Shown in pieces: positions 50,074-60,459 of a DNA stretch of 64,000 bases; within the stretch, counting starts at the first letter, position 1; every line of letters begins with the position of its first letter. The notes beneath the pieces are model-generated. The model worked only from the letters and a program-made list of their open reading frames with translations. It was not told where the DNA came from and ran no database searches. The DNA comes from Nageia nagi (taxonomy: Eukaryota > Pinophyta): the NCBI GenBank assembly GCA_050084985.1, contig JBITNC010000001.1, positions 157,728,001 through 157,792,000 on the forward strand. The letters are read 5' to 3'. Position numbers and translations under genes: made by a program.

Positions 50074-51180
50074 TGTTGATTGCTATAGTGTAACCTCAAA
50101 GGGTTTGGTCTGGTTGAGTTCTCCACTACCTACAATAGTAGGTTCCTTGAGAGAGTAGAAGGTGGTGGGAATGTGCTCATGTTGGTTTTTTGCTCAATCT
50201 TTAGATTATAGGTTGGTTCCTATCTATTATGAAGGTTTAATGTAACAGGAAAGAGATAAAAAGGTAAAGAGTTACAAGTAAAAGATAAGCAAATTGAAGT
50301 AAACCTTAAAACAAGAAATATATAACCCAAGAATTGTAGCATAGGCAACAATCCATAGTCAAGATCAAGAATAGCAAGCTATCTTACCCCTAGGGTCTTG
50401 TGATCACAATACATAGCCATAATTTTAAGAAAACATCTCACACATAACATTCATAAAAGCAATAAATAGCCACTTATTGTAAGAGGGAAAAGCATTATCT
50501 ATTTGTATTATCATATGTGAAAGTATATTACAAATATGGGCAAATTTGCTAAAATATCTGACCTCTTTCATTTCTAACAATTTATCATTTATACATTTAT
50601 CTCCCTAGTTGGGTGGTTGTATCTCATTAATATACATAATTAGTCATCTTGAATGAAGTAATCAAAGCAAAACTATTCACATTAAATACTATAACTATGT
50701 TAGATTACACAGTGAATAAGTACCAATAGCATGACTATCTAGGAATTTATAATTTTTGAATAGTCATGTTCATAGAGCTGCAATCCTTGTGACATGTCAT
50801 TGAATGCTCCTTATTTAGCCCTGTAGTTGATTAAAGATGGAATTGTAGCTGATTGACTAAGTACTTATCTGCAACTTGATAGGTATGATTTGGTACTATG
50901 CTCTATTAGTAGTTATCTACTTCTCTGCAACTATTGATGATCCATATTGTAGATGTAAATGAACAGAGTAATGGGGTTTCATAATCAATATATCAACTTA
51001 GTTCAAGAATAAACTACCACTATTATGTGGAAATGAGTTTAATATGACACATTAATAGGGCCCCAGGGGTCAAACACTTAAAGATCAAGTGGACCCAAGT
51101 GTTACATCTTATCCATTAAGTGGGTTATATTTCCTTTCTCTAGGCTTTGTTGATGATCTAGCTCTTTTGAGACTTGTTTA

Positions 51181-51539
51181 TTTTAGCCAAAAATTATGAT
51201 TTCATCACTTAAAATTGGAGGGATTTATTTGATATCTTCATGAATCATCACCCACCATTTCTTGTTCCAGGATCTGCTAATTTTAGCCAAAAATTATGAT
51301 GTCATCGCTCAAAATCGATAGGCTTTATTTAATATCTTTGTGAATCATCACTCACCAATACTTATTCTAGGACTTATTGATTTTAGCCAAACATTAAGAC
51401 ATCATCGCTCAAAATATATAGGCTTTGTTTGATATCTTAATGAATCATCACCAACCATTACTTGTTTTGGGACCTGCTAATTTTAGCCATAAATTGTGAC
51501 ATCATCGCTCAAAATTGATAGGATTTATTTGATATCTTG
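51181..51539 (+). repeat. 100-bp tandem repeat, 3.6 copies, inside the solo LTR
   Basis: Units start at 51181, 51281, 51381 and 51481, each with ttttagcca. They share catcgctcaaaat, ttgatatctt and gaatcatcac. The period is exactly 100 bp for three units despite point differences between copies. Confidence 0.9.
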
Positions 51540-51544
51540 GACTT

Positions 51545-51648
51545 GTATTTACACAACTCCTAGATACTTTGTATTTACACAACTCCTAGACACTTTGTAT
51601 ATACATAACTCTCAAACATTTTGTATTTACACAACTCCTAGACACTTT
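51545..51648 (+). repeat. 26-bp tandem repeat, 4 copies, inside the solo LTR
   Basis: Units of gtatttacacaactcctaga plus cacttt start at 51545, 51571, 51597 and 51623. The third copy is the most diverged. The array directly follows the 100-bp array. Confidence 0.9.
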
Positions 51649-52139
51649 GATAGGAAATTTACAAGGTAAAATATCTAAGATAAAGATAACACATACAATA
51701 GCCAGATTATATACACAATGGCTAGTTGTTAATAACACTTGGAACTCTTTAGATTAAGGGCTTATAGAAGATTAATATTTCATGTTAAAGCAAATAGAAT
51801 TGGAATAAAAAGAATTTATGAAAAGAATGAAGAAATAAAAGGATGGTAGTATTACCCCAACTCAGAGTGCAATTATGAAGGAATACAGTAAGCTTAGTTC
51901 TTAAAGCATAGTTGGATTTCTAATGGCTCTTTGCAAAATCAACTCTAAGAGTTTAGAGAACTCTAGTAATTATGGATATGAAAAAAGTCCACCAATGAAT
52001 CTAGTCCCATTCTCCATATGGATGAGGATTAAGTTCCAAATATAGTGAGTATGGGATCACATGGACTCAGAATTCAGAAAGGAAATGTTCAAATACCATT
52101 AGACTTAAAGATTTAGTTATAAAGCTAAGAATGGTGAAT

Positions 52140-52910
52140 GTTGAAGAAAATAGGAGCATGATCAGATAGGGTAGTACCAAGAACAACAAAAATAATGGGG
52201 AGAGTTGGATTATGGTGTTCAAAATGAAAAAGATCACTTTCAAAGAGCATAGCCCTATCTAGCCTTTTAATAACCCTCAAATCACCACTCTACATATTGG
52301 ACCAATTGAATCGCTAAGCATCAAGAAAATTAGTGCAGGTAGCAAGAATTGGTATCATATAAAATAAGCTTATTCTTAAAGAAAAACCAAGCTTTTCTCT
52401 CCCCTAGACACCATCTCATGGGGTTATGACCTTTCTTGTTAGAGGGTTTCTCTACCATATTAAAATCTCCATAGACCATCCAAGTGCAAAAGGGTAGAGA
52501 TAAAGAAATCCAATTCCATAAATTCATCTATTCATGAGCATTATTTGAAGCATAAATATTAACAATATGAAAGGGCTTCCCCAAAATCTCAAACAAAACC
52601 TAGATAGCCTAGTTTGATGGGTTTGCAACCTGCAAAATGATAATGGAGTGCCAATTTGGTAAAATAAAAATGATAGCACCCCAAAGCTAACCACATGATT
52701 GGTAGGAAAAAAGGGGCCACTCACCGAGAGAAACTTGCAGGTACATCGAAGTAAAAAATTAAAAACCTTGACTTCTTGCAAATAAAAAAAATCAACTTTA
52801 TAAAAAAGGAGAGTGACATCATTAATGGGGAGACATCCCATTATTGGGCTCATAATGGGGTACGTAGACCATAAGCTCTTGCTTGAGCTACATATGTATA
52901 GCATGATCAT
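52140..52910 (-). pseudogene. LINE endonuclease domain
   Basis: The minus strand reads FFYLQEVKVFNFLLRCTCKF near 52780, then in another frame LWGAIIFILPNWHSIIILQV, FHIVNIYASNNAHE and, at 52330-52527, WNWISLSLPFCTWMVYGDFN followed by MVEKPSNKKGHN. Finally LSDHAPIFFNI occurs near 52160. The GDFN and SDHAP boxes match the apurinic-type endonuclease of plant LINEs (D in GDFN, DH in SDH). The endonuclease nicks target DNA to prime reverse transcription. About three frame changes break it. Confidence 0.85.
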
Positions 52911-53348
52911 AAATAATTACTTGATTACAAAGTGACCATGACACATTTTGTCAATGGTCCAAATGGGATGTTACAATATTTTAATTATATTATAAAATAT
53001 TGCTACAATATATCATATTTTAAGAAAGGAAATGATTGTATTTGTAGGCTAGGAAATGCAAGTGACCACTACATATCTTAATGTTTTCATCTCCTTATCA
53101 CTAATCCAAAAGTATTAAAAAAACATCCCAAAAGTGCTAAGTTGGCATCCTTGTTATACCTATAAAACTATGTCTGCAACATGCATCTTCCACATTTCAT
53201 ATCATATGGTATAGTTGCATTATTTTATTTCATATCATATCTATCAAGATTTATGAATGTAATCATAATTGAACCTAATAATGTTTAATGCATTTATTGA
53301 AACTTTTTACTTTGATAATGATGTATAATTACTTCATAATGATATAGT

Positions 53349-53612
53349 ATGCATATAATTTTATTATTAATGTTAGTAGTTCAATTTTTTTTAAATAAGC
53401 TATGTATTAGAAATTTACAAGTGAACAATGATTGGTCAAATCCATTGGACCATCCTTTGGGAGCCCATGGCCAACACTATAATTGGGCTCACTATGATCA
53501 AACTTGGGTGCCTCAGATAAATGAGGATGGTGTAGCCTGGAAGCATTCTTTCATTTGGGAGAATGCTTCCAAGCTACACCCATTTAAAAAAAATGTAATT
53601 ATTAACAAGTGA
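53349..53612 (+). CDS. Hypothetical 87-codon ORF in the CACTA remnant
   Basis: The frame is hydrophobic at residues 1-20 and polar after that, with NPLDHPLGAHGQHYNWAHYD and WVPQINEDGVAWKHSFIWEN. Its second half is richer in G+C than its surroundings and includes a 21-bp-arm hairpin (53529-53580), so part of the protein-like order could be an accident of the inverted repeat. I do not recognise it. It could be a gene fragment carried by the transposon. Confidence 0.2.
   Translation: MHIILLLMLVVQFFLNKLCIRNLQVNNDWSNPLDHPLGAHGQHYNWAHYDQTWVPQINEDGVAWKHSFIWENASKLHPFKKNVIINK
53529..53580. repeat. Near-perfect hairpin, 21-bp arms and 10-base loop
   Basis: Arms 53529-53549 (ggtgtagcctggaagcattct) and 53560-53580 pair with one mismatch. 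The loop is ttcatttggg. It is far better conserved than nearby sequence. Confidence 0.85.
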
Positions 53613-53820
53613 TTTAAAACTAGCCCCTTAAATTATAATATGATGGTTTAAAGCCACCTATTTAAGATATATAATGGTGGTTTAAGGTACCCAATGGTGA
53701 CAATCTAATGTGACCGCTATAGGGGACCGACTTTCAATGGCACCCAAATAGAGGGAGGTCAAGGCAAAGAGATTAGGTGGCATTTTATAAATGCCACCAA
53801 AGGCCTTTTTTGGTCTAGTG

Positions 53821-55480
53821 ATTCTTCCAACATGTGCCACCATGTGAGATCAAGAATAAGGTATGGACATGTATGAAAAGGATGTTATGGTTGTGAATAC
53901 CATGATAGACATGTGGTTGATTTTTTATGTTATAGGCACATGATGGTTGTTAGAGATCAATTTCTTTTTCTATCATATCATTTACATGATCTACAATCAT
54001 ATTCTTGTGAACCTTCCTTTAAAATATTTGGTGCTTTGCAAGCACATAGATAGAAATGAATTTGGATATCCAAAATCATTTTTTTCTTCATGACACTATA
54101 GAACATCAAATTGAAGGAAGCCTAGTAGTGATACAATTGCATATCAAGTGATTTGATAGGTTGAAGAATCAATTTGAACCTCCTAAATTTGATTGTAATA
54201 CAAAAAATTAATATATGGTACTATTTTGTAGAAATATTTTGATGTCACTTACTTTCTAAATAGGATCTAGAGACTTTTTACAAAATACAATTATAAGGTG
54301 TACAACCAAACTTTGCAACCTTTGCCAACATTCTTCCAACATGTGCTAGTATGGGAGTTCTAAACAAATGTATATAGATCCATCAAAGAGTAGTTGAAAA
54401 TGGTTTTTCATCAAATATTATCATATTTTTGAATTCCTTGATAGACATGTTTGCAAAATATGAAATAATACATAAGGCTTGAGAATTGTATAACAAGATT
54501 CATGATGCAAACATAATTTCATGGATTGCAATGATCATATGATATGTACAAAATGGGTTTTCTAAAAAAAATCTAGCATGATGTAACATAGTTTCATAGA
54601 ATGCAATGATTAAAAGGTATGCACTAAATATGTTGCATATTATACTTTACTTTCAAATCCCTTGATTTGATGAAGTACTTGGGAACTAACCTTAGTAAGA
54701 TAAGCTTTGTATGTGTTCTACTTAGATGCAACCATGCAGGTCTAGTGTATGAGAGTTGTAAATACTTGTATAGCATGAGTGACTCTTATTGCATTATTCT
54801 TGGTATATACATGCATTATTGACCTTCTTAGTTGCACATGCTATCTTTAGGGATAACTTCATTGCCAATCTACCCATAAACCTTGAATTGGATGTGTGGA
54901 TGTGTATACTTGGTGCTTTTAAATCAAATGTTATAGTCCATGCAGTCTATCTTGAGGGAGCTTTGAACTTTAGTACCAAAATACCCATAAACCTTGAATT
55001 AGGTGTGCGGATGTATATACTTGGTGCTTTTAAATTGAATGTTGTAGTTTGTGAATGCTATCTTAAGGAAGCTTTAAACTTTGCTACCAAAACACCTATA
55101 AAACCTTAATTGGGTATGTTGATATATGTACTTGGTTCTTCTAAATCGAATGTTGTGATTTGTGCAAGCTATCTTAGAAGAGATTTTAACTTCACTACCA
55201 AATAACCATAAACATTGAATTGGGTGTGTGGATGTGTATACTTGGAGCTTCTAAATCAAATATTATGGTTCATACAATCTATCTTGAGGTAGCTTTAAAC
55301 TTCATTGCCAAAATACCCATAAACCCTAAATTGGGTATGTGGATGTGTGTAATTGGTGCTTTTAAATCAAATATTATGGTTGTGACTATCCTAATTTTTT
55401 GACAAGATGCATAATGCAAAAATAGTTTCATAATTTGTAATGATTACAAGATACACATAAATTGGCTTTCTAAAATAATG
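53821..55480 (+). pseudogene. PPR gene pseudogene (PLS/E type), rearranged
   Basis: Plus-strand pieces follow the pentatricopeptide pattern: ILPTCATM at 53822, VMVVNTMIDM near 53895, KPNFATFANILPTCASMGVL near 54309-54370, FLNSLIDMFAKYEIIHKA near 54430, KIHDANIISWIAMI near 54503, and NGFSKKNLA near 54553. Then come FVCVLL and CNHAGLVYESCKYLYSMSDS near 54705-54785, YTCIIDLLSC near 54805, a five-fold E-motif array (54855-55392), and KMHNAKIVS with GFLK near 55402-55473. PPR proteins bind organelle RNA. No ORF survives. The order is disturbed, since a PPR block comes after the E motif. The CACTA end at 53820 cuts its start. Confidence 0.85.
54855..55392 (+). repeat. 111-bp tandem array, 5 copies, of the PPR E motif
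   Basis: Units begin at about 54855, 54966, 55077, 55188 and 55298. Translated, each is close to ALNFSTKIPINLELGVWMC, then ILGAFKSN. The PPR consensus at this place reads A..FI.KMPIKPD..VW..LLGACR.H, so the array copies the E-motif segment. The period of 111 bp is 37 codons, so the frame was kept at each step. Confidence 0.88.
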
Positions 55481-56003
55481 CAAAACAATACAAGGTACAA
55501 ACATATGTGCATAATGCATAAAAATACAAGATCAAAAATTATTGAAGAATACAAGGTCAAAAATTGGAAGAATACCCACCTGCACTTCATCTCTAAGAAA
55601 ATGGGCATTTTACAAAAGTTTAGAAAAATATAAAGCATGTAAATATATGCCAAATGTAGAAGAATAAAAGGTAATGTAATATGAAATAATACCTTCTTAA
55701 ACCTCATCTCACCTTTTTTTACCTCATCTCAACTTGCCTTGCAAAATGCCCCTTTCTCTCCTCTAACTCCTCAATAAAAAAACTCGAAAAATTTGAAATG
55801 CTAAAAACATTCCAAATGGTCACCTAAGCTCCCCATGCATGCATTTTTTTATTTGTTTGGTATTTACTAATGGGTAATGTTTTTATACCTCCTTATATTT
55901 TTTGGTGAAAAATACCACTTAAACTTAAAATGAAAGTGGTTAAAAATTGCCTTCCCAAAACTGCCTCAAATTGCCTACCCCTAAAGCCCTTTTTGGTCTA
56001 GTG
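55481..56003. mobile_element. CACTA right terminus ending TTTTTGGTCTAGTG at 56003
   Basis: The last bases aaagccctttttggtctagtg are the inverse of CACTAGACCAAAAAGGGC, a CACTA end related to the one at 53820 and in the same orientation. Immediately after it a LINE RT reading frame starts (FPLSPTLF), so the element sits inside that LINE. I could not locate the partner left end. Upstream to about 55700 is probably subterminal sequence with tgcctaccc and ttgcctt words. Confidence 0.55.
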
Positions 56004-56830
56004 TTCCCACTATCACCTACCCTATTTTATATTTACATATACCAATTAGATTTTTTTAAATAAGTTAGATTTCTAGGCACCAACCTTCGTAACCTTGCTA
56101 TTATTCTCCTCCTTCACACAAATTATATTATCTTATTAGCTAAATATTATTATAATTTTGTAAAATAATTAAATATTCCTCAAATATTATGCAATATATT
56201 TGGATTAACTATTAATGTAGATAAAACTAAAATTATGATCATTAAATCTAGTAAGAAAACTCATCTTGCAATCTTGTTTAATATTCAATCCTAACAAATA
56301 CTTTAGGTATTGATATAAATCATAAATTAAATTTAATAGTAACCATTAAAAATTTAAGTTTTACTTGGTGTAAAGCTTTTTATGGCTTGGAAAGTAAGTA
56401 TTAAAAAACTCCTTTCTCATGCCTTGTAACTTTGATACTACTTTATGGTTGTGAAGTATAGGGTTGAAGTATTTCTCGAAAAACTTGAAATAAAATTAAG
56501 TAAATTCAAAATTAATTTATTATTTATAACTTAAAAATTAGAAATAACATATTATATCATATAGTTTTCATCATGGAATTTGGACTATTTCATATTAAAA
56601 GTAAAGCCTTGAAATGATATATACTATACAATTTCAAGATTTCAAAGCTAGATCACTTTAGATTACTTAGAGTCACACAACAAACTTTCCCAACTCATCA
56701 ATATATTAAAAAAGTTTGGCTAAAATAATTTGATAAATAGCTCAATTTTTGGATCTTACATATACAAATAGTAAATAAATTAATTTAACATTTAAAAATT
56801 ACATTTCTATAATAATAAAGCATAGGGGAG
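56004..56830 (+). pseudogene. LINE reverse transcriptase 3' part (second LINE lineage)
   Basis: The plus strand reads FPLSPTLFYIYIYQLDFFK from 56005, LLHTNYIILLAKYYYN near 56105 (the YADD box reads TN), GLTINVDKTKIMIIKSSKK near 56205, then WCKAFYGLES near 56370, LILLYGCEV near 56430, ISRKT, FIIYNLKIRNNILYHIVFIM near 56515-56575 and LRVTQQTFP near 56670. The G.TVN..KTKVMI and LYGCEVWG landmarks are those of a plant LINE RT. The upstream half is missing because the CACTA end lies there. Frames shift at least three times. Confidence 0.8.
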
Positions 56831-56929
56831 CAGTAATAGGCATTAGCGAGGTGAATTTAGGTAGTTTATAGTACAAATACAAGGAGGTGAGGGTTTCACC
56901 CACTACAAGGCCTCACCTCATTTAGTGTG

Positions 56930-58440
56930 TGTGATGATTTGGGCATGGAGGATTTCAAGAAACCTTATCTAAGAAAAGAAGTCCAAACTTTTTATCAAAT
57001 CTAAGTGCTTTGGATTGGATCACTCGAGCAAAGGGATGGTGGTGTAGCTAGGTTACAATCACTAATGCCAAGGTAAATGAAAGAGGATCCAAGGATATCA
57101 TGGAATAGCCTCTTCTCATAAAATGTTATAGTTGACATAGGTATCCCTATTGAGGCTGAAAGGAGGGTGGAGAAGATATATCTCAGAGTTCCAAATGCTA
57201 TTATCAACCAATACGTAGATAGAGAAAGATTTGGTTTGGTTTTCAAGCTCCATGGTGCAAGATTAAATATTTATTTTATTTGAAAATGGGCTAAGGTGAA
57301 ATGGAAAATCAAAATACATGTAGAGATTATCTCTATTCCCAATTATTACCTTATGTTTATCTTCGATAATGCAAATAATCAAGATTATATTTTGAGCCAA
57401 CTATGGTTTAATGGGAAGTGAGGATTGTTCTTGGATAAATGTCAACCGAGGTTTAATCTTTCCAATGCCAAACTAACGAATGCTCCAATTTGGATCATTC
57501 TTCTACACCTACCCTTTGAATTCTGATGCCAAATTTTTTTTGAAGGAATTGTAGGGTCCCTTGGAAAATTCATTATAGTACATGAAGTCACAAAAGCTTG
57601 CACAAGACTCATAGAGGTAATATTTTGTGTTATGGTTGAATATGGGGTTAAGATACCAAATATTATTATGATCAAATCAAACTTAAGAGAGTGGGTTCAA
57701 GAGCTACCATTTGTAAGAAATAATTGCCTATGCTCAGTATGTAATCAGGTTGGGTATAATAGTAACTCAATTCTTGCCCAGGAGGTATGGAGTTTAAAAA
57801 TTCATCAAAATGGGCATAATTAGAACTAGTTATGTAAGCATGCAGTGTTGGTAGTTGATATTAATAAGGATATAAATAATATTAGGGTTACAACTAATTA
57901 GAGTAGTAACGATAATTAGAATGTGTCAAATGGAGATAACAAAACAAGCAAGGATGTAATCAACATTGATAAGGCATCCGTATCATATTCAATTTATGAA
58001 TCCCTAGTTTTGGTAATCGTAGTTGATGGAGTTGGTGCATTTGATGCATCTCCATTAATTATAGATAATTGCAATAATAATGAGCTTACCCTTGATTTTA
58101 TCATGGAAAATCAACCACTAAATTATGGCTAGAAACAAGTAACTCCTAGAAAGAGACAATAAATTTCCCCTTAAGATAATATGTCTAACTCTAATGAAAA
58201 TCAAAGCCTAAGAGGTGATGTAGAATCATAAGGAGTGTTTCAAAAAAGCTTGATGTCATACAAAGGCATGTTGGATGATCAACTGAGGGAGAGATTAGAG
58301 AAAGAGAAACTATCAGAGAAGTTACAGATGGGAATTTAAAAAAATAGATGATTTCGAGAGATGATTTTCTCCAAAAGAAAAGGAAATAAATGAGGTTCCC
58401 ATATAATACTTTAGATTGCAATGCTACTAGTGTGGTAGTT
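56930..58440 (+). pseudogene. LINE ORF1 (DUF4283 with zinc knuckle), broken
   Basis: From about 57260 the plus strand reads FIFEKWAKVKWKIK-like, VEIISIPNYYLMFIFDNANN, QDYILSQLWFNGK, FLDKCQPRFNLSNAKLTNAP, IWIILLHLPFEF, GIVGSLGKFIIVHEVTKACT, then a segment with IKSNLREWVQELPF and CLCSVCNQVGYNS at 57650-57770. This is the DUF4283 RNA-binding ORF1 of plant LINEs with its C..C....GH zinc knuckle (here C-x2-C-x3-G-Y, with histidine missing). It would coat LINE RNA. An acidic tail follows to about 58130. No endonuclease or RT continues downstream. Confidence 0.75.
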
Positions 58441-60447
58441 GAATTACTCTAGATTAGTTTATGTATAGAATTGGGTCCAATTGGTAGATACCATGTAGGT
58501 TATTGAATTAACATCCTCTTTTGTATAAAATAAATAGTGGCATGATGTTGATGATACTATTATAAATTTATTATTATAGGTTTTGGGTGCATGCACAAAA
58601 AACAATCTCAATTAACCAAATGGCCATTTTTTTGGTCCCAACCAAAACTTAATTTAAAATTTTTAGAGTTATGATAACATCAAAGATAAAAGAAAAGTCT
58701 CTTAATGTAAAAATAGTATTAATCCAAAACTTAAACATCCTTCATATCCATATAATATCAATAATTTCAAAAAGAAACTTATAATTGCAAAATTTAAAAC
58801 TAATTCTAATGAACTTTATAGAGAAACTAGTAAATAGATAATACCAAAAACACCTTGAGATAAAATAATTTATAAATTTTGTAATATAAATGGCATATAA
58901 TATGAGAATCATTTTTTTCTTTTTATGCCCACTTGATAAAGATATAAGAAAAAACCTACAAAGTTATTTATGATTACAAATTAATCCATAAATTCTTTAA
59001 CCAAGACAATCTAAATAAGATTGGTGATTTTATAATACAATTTAATTATATGAGAATAAATTATTCAAATACTTAATTGGTATACTTTCTTTTCTTGTTT
59101 GGAAAAAAATTGATAGGTCCTACAAACCTTTCAATTTATAAGGATGATAAAATACTTATCATATCCTATCATATAAATCAATTATTAAATATTTTTTGTT
59201 GAATGTTATGTATCATAATAATCAATTCTATTTTTTTTATTATCATATAAAGTAGAAACTTAGAATCATTCATAAAAACTTCTAATTCAATTTACATTAA
59301 TAGTCCTATTCTATTTAAATTATCGAATACTAGTCTACTCATTGTTTTTATTACTATGGATGCATGTTTTCGAGTTCATTTGCAAATTTTGCTTTTATGA
59401 CTATCCTTTCCCTTTTACAATTATTATTAAATTTTTTTATTTTTTTATTTTCATAAAATATGGCTCATTTTCTCTTTTTTTGCCTACTTTATAAAGACAT
59501 AAGAGAAACTAGTAAAGGTATTTATGATTAAACTTAATCTATGAATTATTTAACAAGAAATTTAAAATAATTAAAATATGTGAAATAATTATTTAAATAT
59601 TTAATTGATATATTTTCTTTTCTTATTTAAACACCTTTTGATATGCCCTACAAGCATTTGGGTTTAAAAGGATGGTAAAAGGCTTATCATCATCCGCATA
59701 AAACTTAGTATTGTATTTTTTTTGTAACACAATAACTACCCTTCCACTTCTTTATTATCATATATACACTCTTTAATAATTATTATGCAAAGAATATGAG
59801 AATCATCATTTATAGTTAAATATTACCAAATATTTGATGAAATTTTGAACAATTCATATTATTGCCTATTTTATATATTCAAATACAGTAATCAAATATT
59901 TGATTATTAATTTTACTATACATAAAATCATGCAATTAAATTTAAGTAATTTGTTCAATGAGATGCACTAATGTTATATTCTTTAAATAATTCATATAAA
60001 CTTGTATTTTTGTTTAAATTTGTTCTTGTATTTAACTAATCAATTATTAATTTTATTCTAAATTTTTTGTTCAAATACAAATAGAAATTTTTAATAATCA
60101 TGTGGATCACTTCTTTAATATATACAAATTATTTATAAAATTACTATATGGTTTTGTATAACTATGTTTACACATTTTATTTTAAAAGAATAATTAAAAG
60201 AACACTTAAGAAAAAAACCTATAAAATAAACCCTAATGAAGGTCCATGACCATCATTTAGGATACAAGGTGAGGATTTTGACCCCTCCTCCAAAACTCTA
60301 TTTTGTTGTTAATGCACATTATAACTTTTTTATTATAATTTTCCATTCATTTCCAAATTGCTACTTATATTTGATGATATTTCAAACAATTCACATTATC
60401 ATTTATTTATGGAATACATTAATCAAATATATTAGTGTATGTGATTA
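58441..60447. other. AT-rich DNA with a diverged direct duplication
   Basis: About 2 kb with no gene. A segment near 58895-59290 is repeated in diverged form near 59470-59810 (shared aatatgagaatcat, gataaagatataagagaaa, catcctacaa..ctt words). A shorter related text appears at about 59840 and 60370 (tttgatgaaatttt.aacaattca). The tract is probably an old local duplication of transposon or spacer DNA. Confidence 0.5.
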
Positions 60448-60448
60448 T

Positions 60449-60459
60449 TTTTTTTTTAT
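60449..60459 (-). other. LINE copy 2 3' poly-A tail
   Basis: The plus-strand T-run followed by atgaaaaagcattttaatta is the inverse of the LINE 3' end, similar in position and form to that of copy 1. Confidence 0.65.

Larger units (their letters stand above)
50074..51887. mobile_element. 1814-bp solo LTR inserted in the LINE
   Basis: The segment begins TGTTGATTGC and ends GAATACA (TGT...ACA). It is flanked by identical 5-bp GTAAG (50069-50073, 51888-51892). Joining the flanks once restores a continuous minus-strand LINE frame (NYALRTKLTRTSKIVEKNS). These are the marks of a solo LTR left by recombination within an LTR retrotransposon. No internal coding is seen. Its orientation is not settled, and it differs from the other LTRs in the window. 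Confidence 0.85.
46524..52910 (-). mobile_element. LINE (L1-type) copy 1, 5' truncated, interrupted by a solo LTR
   Basis: Minus-strand order: endonuclease (52910-52140), linker, RT (50073-48500), CCHC/zf-RVT-like cysteine region (near 47540-47750) and a 3' end with an A-run (plus-strand T-run 46526-46535). No ORF1 is seen upstream. The solo LTR at 50074-51887 splits it. Stops and frameshifts are moderate. It belongs to the same family as the LINE at 60.45-64 kb: their zf-region texts aggcaacaa.tat.ccaag and actctat.gaatcc match. Confidence 0.85.
53099..53820. mobile_element. Non-autonomous CACTA remnant ending in TTGGTCTAGTG
   Basis: The right end ggccttttttggtctagtg at 53820 is a CACTA terminus (inverse: CACTAGACCAAAAAAGG). 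A candidate left end, CACTAATCCAAAAG at 53099, matches its inverse at 11 of 14 positions, but the flanking triplets (TAT and ATT) do not match, so the left limit is doubtful. A ggtggcatt..aatgccacc word lies near the right end (53777-53800). A hairpin-forming ORF lies inside. The element appears to have cut into a PPR pseudogene that begins at 53821. Confidence 0.4.

Noticed and set aside
53349-53612. Host gene call for the 87-codon ORF
   Set aside because: Kept only as a low-confidence hypothetical because no domain is recognised and part of the frame is an inverted repeat.
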